From: Petrosia ficiformis
Lineage: Eukaryota; Porifera; Demospongiae; Haplosclerida; Petrosiidae
Direction of reading: 5' to 3'
Length of the DNA: 64,000 nucleotides
NCBI GenBank assembly: GCA_947044365.1
Contig: OX345636.1
Span: forward strand, 32,376,712-32,440,711
Shown here: piece after piece, positions 42,271 to 54,534 of the stretch
Position numbering within the stretch: the stretch's first letter is position 1
How the letters are laid out: every line of letters starts with the position of its first letter
The notes under the pieces: generated by a model
What the model saw: the letters and a program-made list of their open reading frames with translations, nothing else
Told to the model about the DNA's origin: nothing
Database searches by the model: none
Position numbers and translations under genes: made by a program

Positions 42271-44050
42271 TTTTAAATTGAGGAAAACAGTATTTTAGTA
42301 GTACGATTTTCTCATAATACTAATTATCTTTTTTTTTGGATATAATTGAATTGAAGAGTGAATCTATGATATTGTAAATTGAAAATTAATCTGTCAATAG
42401 GGTAATCTTGGAAATAATAATTATTATTAAGATTAGAATTAGTATTATTTCCATTATAATTCCTGTAGTTGGAACATCAATATCTCTGCTGTAGCCTGTA
42501 TAGTTCATTTTGGAGATCTTAGTTCAGTGTGTTAACAGGTTTGTTTCCTCCTATTCAGTGCAAGTTTCTTATTTCCTCAATTTCTATTCCTCATTTGGAT
42601 ACTCTACAAAGATACTCACCACCTGAAGCATGCACATTGGACACATCCCTCAATCCAAAGGCATGGGGAGATTAGGGTTTAAAACTGAACAAGCCACACT
42701 AATAGTTTATGTGTACAATTAATGTAGAGTTGAGTATCTTTGTTGATCTTTTAACAGACCACCCTGTAATTCATTTTATCATAATGTAGTCCGAGATGAC
42801 CATGACTAAAACAAAGTAGACTGACAAGATCTCTAAACAACTTTCCAAGTCTCTAAGGAAAAGAAAATTGTTTTTCAGAAAGACCATGATCACTGACAAA
42901 CTCAGAACTTGAAAAAGAGATAATACTTGTTAAAGACAATAGTGATTAACAAACAGCTGAAGCACGTTTTTCCATGTAGACATTAATAATTACTAAAGAT
43001 CATTCACATTCATCTTCCAGTATAATCATGTATTAACCTTATCACATTAAACTATAATAAAACCATCACATTCAAATTTTGAGGACATTTTGAATGTGAG
43101 CAGATATTAGCTCAACACTATCTTTGGTAGTTTAAGCTAGGCAAGCGTAGTATGTTCTATGTGTAGTACATTCAAAGCATAATACATTCTAAACCTATTA
43201 CAATTTAAATGTAATACACAATGTACGTTCATTGAAGTACTCTCTCGAATATTATTTATAACATAATAATTAATTAATATACTACAAATGAATGAAGTAA
43301 CTATCAATTATAAAAAATTTAATCATAGAGAGTGAATGGAATATAATTATGAATGTTAAAAGAATATCATTTAAGATTGAACATTTATTGCTATAAATAT
43401 TATCCATAATGTTTTAAATCATTCATTCATTAATTTTTCTGTAATTCACCAAACTTTGTCTTCAACTTCACCCCTTTGATCACTCGATGGAATTTCAATT
43501 TCACATATCAATTTACATTGATATAAGAAAGATAGTGTCACAGCCCCGCCCACCAATCATGGCTTGCACCAAGTACAATGCATTTTGAGAAAACAAATAG
43601 AGCCGTTTTCTGGGTCGTGTTTAGCTTTGTTTCTGAAAATAAACTATCAGTGAAAACATTTAGGCCCAAACATTATACCCCCGGGTGGGTGTGGCTTCCA
43701 AAAGATACAGAATTGAACCAGATTGTATGCAGCAAGAAGCTGGCAAGACTAGAAACTGATTGGAGTTTCATCTACCCCTCCCCCTATAGTAAAACCTTTA
43801 AATTTAGGTTCTTCTACGGGGTGGGGCACTTTAAGTCACAATTTTTTTTTTTTTGCATAGTTCAAGAGTCCATTCTGTAATTGCGGGTTTCGGTCCAAAA
43901 TTATTTCCGAAAGTCGAGATATCTGCACAACCATTTCGGCTATTTTCAGCATAAAATCGACCATTGTTATTCATATTATGACGTAAAAATTGCAATGAAT
44001 ATCATTATATTAACTATATTCATTTTTTGGTGATAATTTAAAAAAAAAAA
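42271..44050. other. Intergenic AT-rich DNA
   Basis: No convincing coding region. A 100-codon ORF at 43578-43880 has no recognisable motif. Confidence 0.45.
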
Positions 44051-44725
44051 AACGTACTTTTAATTAACAGGGTTATACTCATTTTAATTTTAATAAGGGT
44101 ATAACTTTCCCCGCCCATTAATTTATAAAATTTAAACCAATGGCGACACATAAATTGATGTGGACAAACAGAATAAATGGTAGGTAAATATCTGTACTAA
44201 TAGATGCACTTGTAGTTACTAATAGTGTGTAATAATATTATGTGTCTTTTGAAAATCAGTGTATCGATATTAGTTTGTACATGATCTAAATGAGCCAGAT
44301 TTCCGTCATACACTGTACTAAACAATGATTAGATATGGGTCATATATTGATGGCTGGCTTGCAGTTGATGACAATATAATATATATCTGTAGGTAAATTA
44401 TGTGTTTTGAGAATTCTCAGTAGAGGGACGTGCGATATTGTTAGCAGATTTACTTTACCAAGTTTGGGTGGGCATTGGCCTTGCCCACGCCCACGAAAAA
44501 GGTTGCAAGTGTAATTGGAGTTGACGTGAGGTTAGATGGTAATAAATAATCATATATATATATATATATTTATATTTAAATATATATTTATACTTCCATG
44601 TGTATGTAATGTACATGTAGGTTTGAAGTGGTTAGTTGATAATGTACAATCCCAATCTTGTTACTGTGCTTTTTTGGTTTTGACATCACTTACATGCCCT
44701 TTTATTAAATTAAAAAGAGGGTTTG
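44050..44725. repeat. Dispersed repeat R1, copy 1
   Basis: Starts acgtacttttaattaac, includes gggttatactcattttaa, taactttccccgcccat and ctaatagatgcacttgtag, and ends near aaagagggtttg. Other copies are at 53740-54305 and 63677-63812 (cut by the next element). A short open stretch YGSYIDGWLAVDDN is kept in copies 1 and 2. Confidence 0.75.
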
Positions 44726-44952
44726 GAGAATTATATAGTTTACATCTAAAGGAACAGTTTCCCTCTAGATTCAACCAGATTCAGTTCAACAATCTTTTCC
44801 AAAAAAACTATCACGTATGTTTTTTAATTAATTAATAACCACATAATTAATAAAGAAATGAATAAAATAAGTAGTAAATAAACAATAAACAATATATAAC
44901 AATATAATATAATCCTAACATAACTGAATGCCTAGACCATTTGAACTTTTAA

Positions 44953-46202
44953 TTACAAAAGGGATGAATGGCCAGTGCATTGACTGGACACACTGCATGT
45001 ACCTGCAGGTGCACTAGGTGTAGTTTGTATTATAGACAATGTTAGCATTGTAGGTGGACTAGGCATAGCACTAGTCATGCCATGTATCATCCATGTAAAT
45101 GCACTAGGCACACCACTAGTCATGCCGCCATGTGCACTAGGCATAGTTGGTATCATACATGTAGGTGCTGGTATTGAAGGCATACATACTACATGAGGCC
45201 GATAATCTCTTTCATTCATCCTTTGTTCTTTCTCTTCCTCCTTTCTCCTCATCTTATAGTCTTCATCTTCTCTACTTTTTCTTTCCTTTTGCCACCTACA
45301 TGTATAGTCTTCATCTTCTCTTCTTTTTCTTTCCTTTCTCCACCTGTATTCTTCTTCTGTTATCCTTCTTCTCAGGTTGTAGTATTCTTTTTCTTTTTGT
45401 CTTATCTGCTGCCTCCATTTATGCTCCTCATCCTCTCTTCTTCTTAGTTCATTGTGTCTTTTTTTTTCTTGTTGTTCGCTTCTTCTTTCTTTTAGTTTCT
45501 TACTTTCTTCATATTTCTCCATGTTTTCATTTCTAGTTCTTTTACATGATGTACAATCTGTTTCTCTCTCACACTGTAAATATATGTTATTTTAGTATGA
45601 CAGTAATGACCGTTTTAGTTAGTATGACTAGTTTCTCACAATTTTAATTTGTTAACTAAAACAATTTTGGGCTTACAAAAAGGGTTTTAACTGGAAGTGC
45701 CCATTATTAGCCAATTTTTATTTTAGTTATAGTTATTACACTAGACCTGTAATTTAGTTATACATGTAGTTTAGGGAACTAAAAGTCACAATGCCTTACT
45801 AAATTTTTGGTTATAGTTAACTAAAACACCATTAAAATGTATGCGATACATGATACATGTTTGTACTTTGTAGTTTTAACATTAGCACATCAGTCACATA
45901 CATGTACACAAACTGTATAGCAAACAAGAACTCAGTTACATGTACATGTACACCCGATACATGTAGCAGGAGTGAGCTACATAATTATTGTTGCAATATT
46001 GCAACAGTACTTGAGTTCATTTCTTTGCTATATATCTAACAATATTAATATTGTGGTAACATCTTATTTCATGTTATGATACTTACTCCTACTTTTTCAC
46101 TGGATATCTGAAATGACTGGACTTGTTCCATCTTTTTTCACATGATTGAACTTGTTCTGTCTTTTCTTCACACGACTGGACTTTGCTATTTCCACCACCC
46201 AT
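44953..46202 (-). CDS. Putative N-myristoylated, charged coiled-coil protein with Pro-rich tail
   Basis: Exon 1 starts at the ATG at 46202 (MGGGNSKVQSCEEKTEQVQS) and reaches a gtaagt donor at about 46085. Exon 2 begins at about 45573 after a ttacag acceptor (CERETDCTSCKRTRNE) and is open to 44953. The start fits the myristoylation rule (Gly2, Ser6, Lys7). Exon 2 encodes about 110 residues of Lys/Arg/Glu-rich heptad-like coil with repeated RRREDE/RKSREDED blocks, then a Pro/Met/Thr-rich tail (CMPSIPAPTCMIPTMPSA). Exon 1 is one A short in an A-run near 46137, which may be a sequencing error or a real lesion. Unknown family. A membrane-tethered scaffold is only a guess. Compare 50460-50943. Confidence 0.55.
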
Positions 46203-47598
46203 TTTAGCTCCTCTGTCTGACCTTTATTTGTGAATGTTCAGCATTTTTATACCCAATTTGAGAAACCACAGAACTGCCTATTTGAAGATGCAAGCCTGGA
46301 TCTCTTAGACCTAAGGCTTCCTTGTGAGATGTGACATTATACACATTGGCATTATTAGCTTTTTTTACCTGATTTTTTTATTACATGTACTTTGAGACTC
46401 AACTAAATTGCTCAGACCACAAGATTTTCTTTGATTTAGAATAAATACCTTTTTTATAGAGTCTGTCTGTATGCATATATGTATGTCTACATGTATATAG
46501 ACCATAAGACGATAACTTTTGTGTGTACTTCAATATCGTGAATTTTGTTGTTTAGATATTGTCCATGAAAATTTTAAATATTTGTTTTCCCACTCTAATA
46601 TCATTGTCAAGGTTGATCAATCCCATGAAATTTAAATCCTTTATGTTCAGTGAAAATTTAAGCTTTCTGTGAAAATGTAACACCACTATAACGTATAACC
46701 GTGTCATTAATTAACCTGGCCCCCAGAATGATACAACTTCCTTAACTATGTATAAATATGAATGTATGTGATACAAACATACATTTATAAATAATTAACC
46801 TGTGAGAAAGCAATGTGCTGTATAGTACCAATATTTGCATAGTACATGTACTTGAGCTGACAATATTATCAGTAGTATGCAGGTTTATGCTTGCCTATAT
46901 TTCCAACCACCTTGTGGGATGCTCATCGTTTTTGTTAAGTTACAAGTTGCCACCTTTGTTGATCTACCTCAGAATAACTTGCATTACAGTGATGGGTGAA
47001 TTATGCTGACACAATTTTTAGCATAATTGCTGGCATAATAGGGCAATAATTATTATAGACATACAATGCTGCTAATATGCATGTCAGTCTTGTGTTTACT
47101 TGATTGTACAGTTAATGTGTGTGTGTTTATGTACATGTATGTTTTTGCATGCCTGCATGTGTGCAAGGATTCATATTTGCAAAACCAATGTTATTCCCCT
47201 TGGATTAAATCATTCTGTATCGTGTGTTGATGTTTTTGAAATATAAGCAGCAATAGACAACAAAAACAATAATAGAGAAAAAGTATCCCTATAGTTTTAT
47301 GATTCAAAAACAATGGGTAGATCAGTGCATTGAGTGTACTATATTGAAAACTAGACTACTGGAATATGTAAGTTTTTGGTTTTGTACAGTATCATTATTT
47401 TAATAATGTACAAATTGGTTCATTTTGTAATTCTCCCATGCAGGAGAAACAGCTAGTTTAGTGTCTCAAAGATTACTGCCTAAACGAGATTGTCTCTTCT
47501 AAGCAACACCAGTATACATTGTTCAGCTTTATCAAGTAAGTACATATACATACATGTACATGTGTAGTAGTAATACAACAATGAATCTTCCTTCTATA
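46203..47598. other. Intergenic DNA
   Basis: AT-rich with many tacatgta motifs. No coding signal recognised. Confidence 0.45.
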
Positions 47599-47921
47599 TC
47601 AATACACATACACCGATATGAGATTTTACCGATATGAGATTTTACCGATATTCCGATAAACCGATAATTAATTTAGATATGTACCGATAACCCATACCGA
47701 TCCGATATTAAATCTACCCTCTGGATTCTGATTCTTTCAATGAAAATGAGCATTTTATAAGTATTCTAAAAGCAATTAATGATGCCTTAATCACCTGAAA
47801 TGACATTATTGGTACAATTTTTACAATATCGGTTACATTTTCATAAATAACTGATACCGATACTAAAAATGGCCGATAATGACCGATACCGATTACCGAT
47901 CCGATTATCGGTGCATCACTA
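47599..47921. mobile_element. hAT-like non-autonomous element (ccgat-rich)
   Basis: The right terminus, read inward, is tagtgatgcaccgataatcg, a known hAT-type end, followed by repeated ccgata motifs. A 17-bp direct repeat (accgatatgagatttta) lies at the left end. The left terminus is decayed and I see no clean target duplication. Confidence 0.6.
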
Positions 47922-48093
47922 ATACTGGGTATGTACATATACATTTATAGACACCATGTGTTTCATAAGTAACTATTGTCAGCTTTAATATAACTCTTAT
48001 TAGGGCTGGAGTGAATATTAGAAAATTACATTTGAAGCTTTGTGAGCAAAAGGAGTGAAGGTTTGCATGTTTTTATCAATGTGCTATAGAAAG

Positions 48094-48624
48094 TAGGGCT
48101 GAGCGATAATATCAATTTATTGATTATCGTGATATTTTTTTGTGATCGCGATATCGATTATATAAAACATTTTGTATCGCAATAATACCACATGTGTCTG
48201 TGCATGTGCCATTATGATTTTGATAGTTTTCTTTGAAAGCATCTGTAAAGTTAACAGTCGCTACAGCTTTTCTTGATATCTAGATACAGCTGTTAGAGCA
48301 AGGAATTTTTACATTATGACCCTATGTTTGGTCGATAAATCACCCATGAGCAACATCAACTTTTTACTAGCATATTAGCTTTCCAGCTTTCAACTTTCCA
48401 TGGAACTTTCTAAGGTTATAGATTAGTCCATAAAAATAAGCTAAAGACAGAAGAATGTGATTTAGAATTTTAGCTACAATGTGCATGTAATGACGTACGC
48501 ATACATACGTACTATGCACTAATGATTAATTCATTTGCAGGTGTTAAATTATCGTGATATTATCGCTATCGTGATAATTTGGCAATTATCTATCGTGATA
48601 TAATAACAATATCGCTCAGCCCTA
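48094..48624. mobile_element. hAT-like MITE (tagggctgagcgata ends)
   Basis: 531 bp between inverted ends tagggctgagcgata and atcgctcagcccta. The ends are bordered by tatcgtgatat-type subterminal motifs. Flanks share atagaaa but not a clean 8-bp duplication. Confidence 0.75.
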
Positions 48625-49608
48625 TAATAGAAAACCTAGAAAAAATAGAAAAGGTATGTGTGTGTTAAAAACGTTTTAATACACACATACATGTACCTTT
48701 TCATATCTAGTGTTTTTATGACTACCAACACCTTCAAAATGGCCAATGATTGTTGTTAAGGTAGAGATCCGGCAAGTAGTAGAACTGGCAAAATGTTCAT
48801 CTTATTCATAATAATTATTATTATTATTTTTTAGATAAATCATTTTTTTGTTTGTTGAAACATCACAATGATTCTAGCACCATTCTAATCTCAATTATAG
48901 TAAAATTCTGGTCTGCAAGTATCAAGATATTCCGTTTCATGACTTGAGTACTGTCAGCCTCTACAGCAACCTGCTTACGATCGGACGCCATTTGTGATAG
49001 ACCACACCCATTAAATAAGATGGACGTACATCACCAAAACAAGTAAAGTTTCATAATTATCACATTGCATTCTGCATATTTAAATAGTTAGTGTATGTAG
49101 AATATATACTATAAACTTACAGTAACGTTTCCATCAATACAATAATGTAGGCAAAAATTGTGAAGTGATCATACAGACATACAATCAGACAAAAAGTTAT
49201 TAATTATTATGCTTATCATAATAATGAGATAATAACGAGATAATAATTGTATAGATAATAAGTGTATAGATAATATTATATATTGTAATGCCAATGGGTG
49301 ACATAGTGAATGGCAGAGCCTTTATACTCTTTGGTGTGTGGGTTTGCTTCTTCATTACATTCATAAAGGATGTTGTACTTGAGAAGCAAACCCACAATAA
49401 CCTTACAGCCCCATAGAATATAGAGGCCCCAACCTGTCACTAATTGGTTTGTGCATTCTCAGGTTTTTGAGGAAAATTAAAAAATTTTTGAGAGGGACAA
49501 CCACTCATGTCCCTGAATTTAATTATTATTGTACCATTTGCTAATCTTTGTTAGCACAGGTAACCCATTCATTGAATTTACTAATGTAAACAATGTTTCA
49601 GATATATA
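48625..49608. other. Intergenic DNA
   Basis: No feature recognised apart from short AT repeats. Confidence 0.4.
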
Positions 49609-50147
49609 CCTTAAGGACAAGTACTTAACTTTGCGATTTGGCTACCCTCACATTTTCCTGGTACTAGTAATTGCGGAATTGCAAAAATAACAACCACACC
49701 CACTAATTATACCCAAAATATTAAAGTCAAATTATTTTACACGGTGCAAAAGTCACTGCAATGGTTATGGATATTCACCATCGAAGGTTGCCTCTAGTGC
49801 AGGGTGGCTTAGAAATCCCAATCCAGGTCACTGTAGAAACGGATTTGACTGAAAAAAATTGACAGTGCCTTGACAGGTATGAGACTCTAGTTGGCGAAAA
49901 GTACAAAGAGGCAGTGGATGGTAAATTTGAACATGCAACAGACTCTATTCTACAAAGATTGAAAGAGCCAGAAGACAGTGGAGACGATGCGGACTCGAAC
50001 TCTGACCTAGACTCAGAGTTCATGTTTGTTCATTATTTGAATTACTCTTACGAAATATTAAATATTCGCAGGTATTAAGTATTGCGGTTTTGCCCCAAAT
50101 CGCAAAATTCGCAATAATAGTACCCGTTATTAAACGTATCCCTAAGG
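49609..50147. mobile_element. Pogo-derived non-autonomous element
   Basis: 539 bp, ends ccttaagga...tccctaagg, flanked by TA on both sides (49607-49608, 50148-50149). Subterminal gcgatttggc / ccaaatcgcaaaa motifs match the pogo family. The centre is a + strand open stretch (LVGEKYKEAVDGKFEHATDS, then an Asp/Ser-rich tail near 50000) that looks like the acidic C-terminus of a pogo transposase, kept after the catalytic core was deleted. Confidence 0.65.
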
Positions 50148-50459
50148 TATATGTATATATATAATATTTAAAATTATCAACATTTTTCTGTTTTAAAATT
50201 TGTTATACAAGTAATCTGTCTTACAATTAATTACAATTGGTCATTCTAGCAGTTTGACCCCATAGATTATGATATACATGTGATGATATACATATATTTG
50301 ATGCTATACCTGTGATGCTATACAAGTGCAATCGTATGTAATTTGGTATACCACAGCAAGATAAACTTTGACATATATACTAAATTTTCTTTGACATTAT
50401 TTCAAATGCATAATATATATAAGAAAAATAAACAAAAATTAAAAACTCAACTACATATT

Positions 50460-50943
50460 TTAGTGTTGCTCAGGAACAACTGCAAATTGTAGAGGAGGAG
50501 GAGCAGTAGGAGTTATTCCTTTTGCAGACTGAGTAGTGTAGTGTGGAAGCTGAGGAACAGGAGTCCGATCAGGAAGTGAAGTCACAGCTTGTCCAAAAGG
50601 CAACTGAGGTGGGTAAACTGGCAAAATCTCTTTTATGATTTGAATTTCATTTTCAAGTTCCTGTTTTTTTGTTCATTTTCGTCTTCACACTCTCTATTCT
50701 ATTCCTGTCTCCTTCTTCTCTCTTCCTGTCTATTCCATTCCTGTCTCCTTTCTTCCTTCCTTTGGTAGTCTCTCTTCCTTTTCTGATCTTCTTTTTCTTT
50801 TTTTCTTTTTCTCTTCCTGCTTCTTTTTGTCCTCTCTTTCTTTATTTTTTTCCTTTTCCAGTTTTTTTTTTCAGTTTCTGCTTTTCTCTTGACTTCTCTT
50901 CTTCTCTAAAATTCCCTTCTTTTGAGCTACTACTATTTCCCAT
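50460..50943 (-). pseudogene. Second putative N-myristoylated charged-coil gene, frameshifted
   Basis: ATG at 50943, MGNSSSSKEGNFREEEKSRE, again fitting the myristoylation rule (Gly2, Ser6). Then a Lys/Glu/Arg-rich coil of about 90 residues, and a Pro-rich C-terminus (TPVPQLPHYTTQ, PTAPPPLQFAVVPEQH) ending at the TAA at 50460-50462. At least three frame changes (first at a 10-A run near 50870) and a TAG are needed to read through, so it is either a pseudogene or spliced in a way I cannot see. Same layout and strand as 44953-46202, about 4.3 kb away: probably a decayed paralogue. Confidence 0.5.
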
Positions 50944-51039
50944 TATTTTCATGATATTTTTTTACTGTTGCAAAGTTATTTATACATGTACTTGCTCCTA
51001 TACCTACATATATACATGCATATATATTAAATATACTAT

Positions 51040-51044
51040 ACATA

Positions 51045-51085
<41 letters not shown>

Positions 51086-51543
51086 TGATGGTGACATCAT
51101 CCCTTTGATGTGGCTAGGTCTATATTCTGTATATACATGTATGACCCAAAATAGGTCTATATTTGGAGAAATAAACCCATTAACAACATGCAATACTTTA
51201 TTGCCAAGTATAATAGTATTTTATTGCCAAAACTGTTGTGAAATCATTGAGAATAAGTGATCAATATATAGTTTGGGAAAAGATCAGCATGCAGTCAGAC
51301 AGTATCAATCATGTACATGTAGTTCATTGATGTGGTGAGTCCTATATATTGTATGCAGGAGATGTCACCATCATACAATATATTGTATATAGTATGCTAA
51401 TAGGTCCTATATCCTGAATATAGGACCCTCGTTTTGTGTCCTCGGATGTGATATAGCCCTCGCAGGCTCGGGCTATATCACATCCTTGGACACAAAACTC
51501 AGATCTTATATTTTGTATATAGGACCTATTAGCATACTATATA

Positions 51544-51583
<40 letters not shown>

Positions 51584-51600
51584 GTACATATACAGGGCTG
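51040..51600. repeat. Nested palindromic MITE with (TA)n flanks
   Basis: 51386-51543 is a long hairpin: the outer arm tatatagtatgctaatagg and its inverse, and an inner arm gatgtgatatagccc and its inverse around a caggctc centre. Further out, gtatgatggtgacatc (near 51085) pairs with gatgtcaccatcatac (near 51361). (TA)n runs lie at 51050-51080 and 51550-51578. Confidence 0.8.
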
Positions 51601-51803
51601 CATTTAGAATTTGGTTCAAGGGGGGTGCTAAGCCTATGGTACACCTCAGTGTAGGTATATGTTCCTCCAGGAAATTTTTTATTTATACACTGTCTGAGAT
51701 TGCCATTTTTGAGTCAAATTTATTTAGTCTGAAATCTAGGGAGGAATATCCCCCACCCCCTTGCTGTATGGAAATAATGAAACCCTGGTACATGTACATA
51801 TGT

Positions 51804-52150
51804 ACCGTAGGCCGTGTTTTGATTGCGAGTATCTTTTGTTTGCGAATTGCGAGGTTTTGTACACCCCGCAATTAAAGAAAACGTAATCAATAAAAGGTTA
51901 AATACGGTACGATAGTGCAGTGACCACACCCTTTCATTGAAAACGTGCTTTTGCACGTTGTACATGTACTTGTGAGTTGTGAACTTGTGACATTTTGACT
52001 AATTGGGACTGTGATGAGTATTCGACAATACTTTAAGACCTCTGTAAACCTGCCTACCACAAGGCAAGTCGAAATATCGCCCAATGTGTTGAAAGAAGCT
52101 AACCAAGCTGTAAAAGGAGTGTTAGAACAGACCATAATCGTTTTTTTCTT
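51804..52150 (+). mobile_element. 5' fragment of a pogo-type element
   Basis: The taccgtag end, the same as the right end of the element at 14409-15971, is followed by gcgaattgcgag-type subterminal DNA and an inverted tacggtac at about 51906-51912. An ORF from 52015 (MSIRQYFKTSVNLPTTRQVE) resembles the N-terminus of the pogo transposase above (MSNIYSYFKRA...), then stops. Confidence 0.55.
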
Positions 52151-52443
52151 CCATTTCTATTTGTAATGTTTCTCCTAACACAGGGGTCCACGTCCGTTTG
52201 TAAATATGGTGGCCACGTATCACACTTTCCACTGCCAAAAAAATCAGTCTGATTCGCCATCTTGACTAACTGTAAGTAAGCATGTGGTTAATTAAATTTT
52301 AATATTAATAAATAGTTAATTAAGTTTATTATTCGCAATCGTTAGAATCGCATTCTGGCTGTTGTGTCTCATTTGCAGTTGTTTAAACATGCAATTGAAA
52401 CCCAGCCTACAGTATGTGTATGTATGTATAGGAGATACTTATA

Positions 52444-53197
52444 CACTGTAGTCCACATAATTTGAATCTCAAAATGCAAGCAGAAAATTGGAATTATCAA
52501 AAAAAAACTGATTTAAAAGAATTCCATTTAAATTGTATTATTAGAAAAAAATACTAATTATCAGAATGTACATGTATATAATTAGTAATCAATGTTTGAG
52601 TATAGACATTACTGTGATATTTCATAAGTTCAGTATCTAAACGTCCAAGTAGAGCATAGGGAGGTGGAATACCATTGCTTTGACTTGAACGTAGGAAAAA
52701 TGACCTGAGTGTCTCAAAAGCAGAACAAGCATGATTGTATGTAACCATGGGTAATTCATCACCAACATCATCATCATTACTGTCTTCATCTTCAGCATTT
52801 CTCAGTGAAGCTATGGTACTTAAAGTACTTGAAGGGATCCCAAACTCAGCCGCTATGTCTTTTTTCTTTTTGTCAGGGGGCAAGTGTTCAACACAATCGA
52901 TAATTTCTAGCTTATGCTTAATTGGCAGAAATTGTTATGTTTTCTTCTTACTTGCCATTGTTCTTGTCCCAAAGCCTAAAAAATCAGTCACAGTTAGAAG
53001 ACTAAAGATAGGCCTAGTTAGAAACAGCATGGTCTAGATAACACTAAAATGTGCATGCGCAGTAGATGAATTGAGATTTCGAATTAGACTAGGTTTTACA
53101 TTCAAATTTTTGTATTAATTCTATGGTGGGATCCATGATTTAATCGAAATAAGCGATAATTCGAGGTAAGCGGATTCGAATTATGGGGACTACACTG
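52444..53197 (-). mobile_element. Tigger-type element with internally deleted transposase
   Basis: 754 bp between inverted ends cactgtagtcc... and ...ggggactacactg, flanked by TA. On the - strand an ATG near 52960 starts a CENP-B-type HTH (KHKLEIIDCVEHLPPD, then IAAEFGIPSSTLSTI) that runs, in one frame, straight into the acidic C-terminal tail (EDEDSNDDDVGDELPMV). The whole catalytic core is missing. One in-frame TAA lies a few codons after the ATG; otherwise the fused frame is open to 52554. Confidence 0.75.
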
Positions 53198-53739
53198 TAG
53201 CTACATTTGTACTTCTAGCTTTGGGAGGATATCCCAGGTTTATCCCACCCCTCTTGTATGAATCCCTGCATGTAAATAACATCACCTTGTCGGTTTATGT
53301 ACTGATAATATAGAGCTTTGTTCGTATATAATTCTAAGTAATACCCTACTTATTATTAATTTGTGGATTCTAATAATATGCATATGTATTACACTAAGTG
53401 ATAATATTAATATGCATTAATTCACTATCATGATAGTATCATGTATGTACATGTATGCTCTTTATTTTACACCAAGTTGCACACTTTAAAGATCAATCCT
53501 TACCAAAGAAGGACAAAAACCCGAATAAAATATTCAGCTTATAGAATAATAAATAAATGATAACAATGATTAATGATAATAATAATATAATTCTGAGCCA
53601 CAATGTAATTATAGAAAGGTGGAAATGTCCCCAGACACCTTGAAACTTGCAAAAAAACAATGGGTAGGATACTGCATACAACAAGATTTTTTGTGATGAT
53701 TTGTGACAAATTCATTCTTTTAAAACTGTATGGAAATTT

Positions 53740-54305
53740 ACAGATAAAAACGTACTTTCAATTATTAGGGTTATACTCATTTTAAGTTTAATAATAGATA
53801 TAACTTTCCACACCCATATTTATAAAATTTTAAACATAAAAAAATGGCGGGATCAGAACAGAATAAATGAAATAAGTAAATAGGTGTACTAATAGATGCA
53901 CTTGTAGTTACTAATAATATGCTAATAGATATGTAGTAATGCTATGTGTTTTATGGGAACCAGTGTACTGATATTAGTTTGTACATGATCTAAATGAGCC
54001 AGATTTCATCATACACTGTACTGTATTTATCATACAGATTGCTAACGTGTATGGGTCATATATTGATGGCTGGCTCGCCGTTGATGACAATATAACATTG
54101 TCTTTGCCCACGAAAGAGGAATTGGAGCTTACATGTATGTGAGGTTAGATGGTAATAAATAAATAGATATATGTTTATACTTACATGTGTATGTAGGTTT
54201 GAAGTGGTTAGTTGATAATGTACAATCCCAATCTTGTTACTGTGCTTTTTTGGTGTTGAAATCACTACAAGCCCCTTTTTTAACGTTTTTTTTAAAGAGG
54301 GTTTG
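53740..54305. repeat. Dispersed repeat R1, copy 2
   Basis: Matches 44050-44725 over most of its length (cgtactttcaattattaggg, gatctaaatgagccagattt, tgtacaatcccaatcttgtt). Simple (ATA)n and (AAAT)n repeats follow at 54346-54420. Confidence 0.75.
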
Positions 54306-54534
54306 CATAGATGTGTAGAAGAGCAACAATAATAATTAATGAACACAATATAATAATAATAATAATAATAATAATAAAGTCATAGATAATGAATAAATAA
54401 ATAAATAAATAAATAAATAATGTGCATCCAAAATAGTTTTAATTATGTAGTTAACTAATAAATAGTAAAGTGATATATTTTCATTTGTCAGTTAACAATT
54501 AGGCAGCCCCATGCCCTCATCTAAACCACAATTA

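Noticed and set aside
43578..43880. 100-codon ORF as a gene
   Set aside because: No domain, no splice context and a poly-T run inside; codon use is like the surrounding non-coding DNA.
48094..48624. Clean 8-bp target duplication for this hAT-like MITE
   Set aside because: The flanks share only atagaaa with an offset; not enough to claim a duplication.
50669..51088. Phe/Ser/Leu-rich + strand ORF
   Set aside because: It is the antisense of the Lys/Glu-rich coil gene at 50460-50943 running on into (TA)n. The same applies to 45165-45536.
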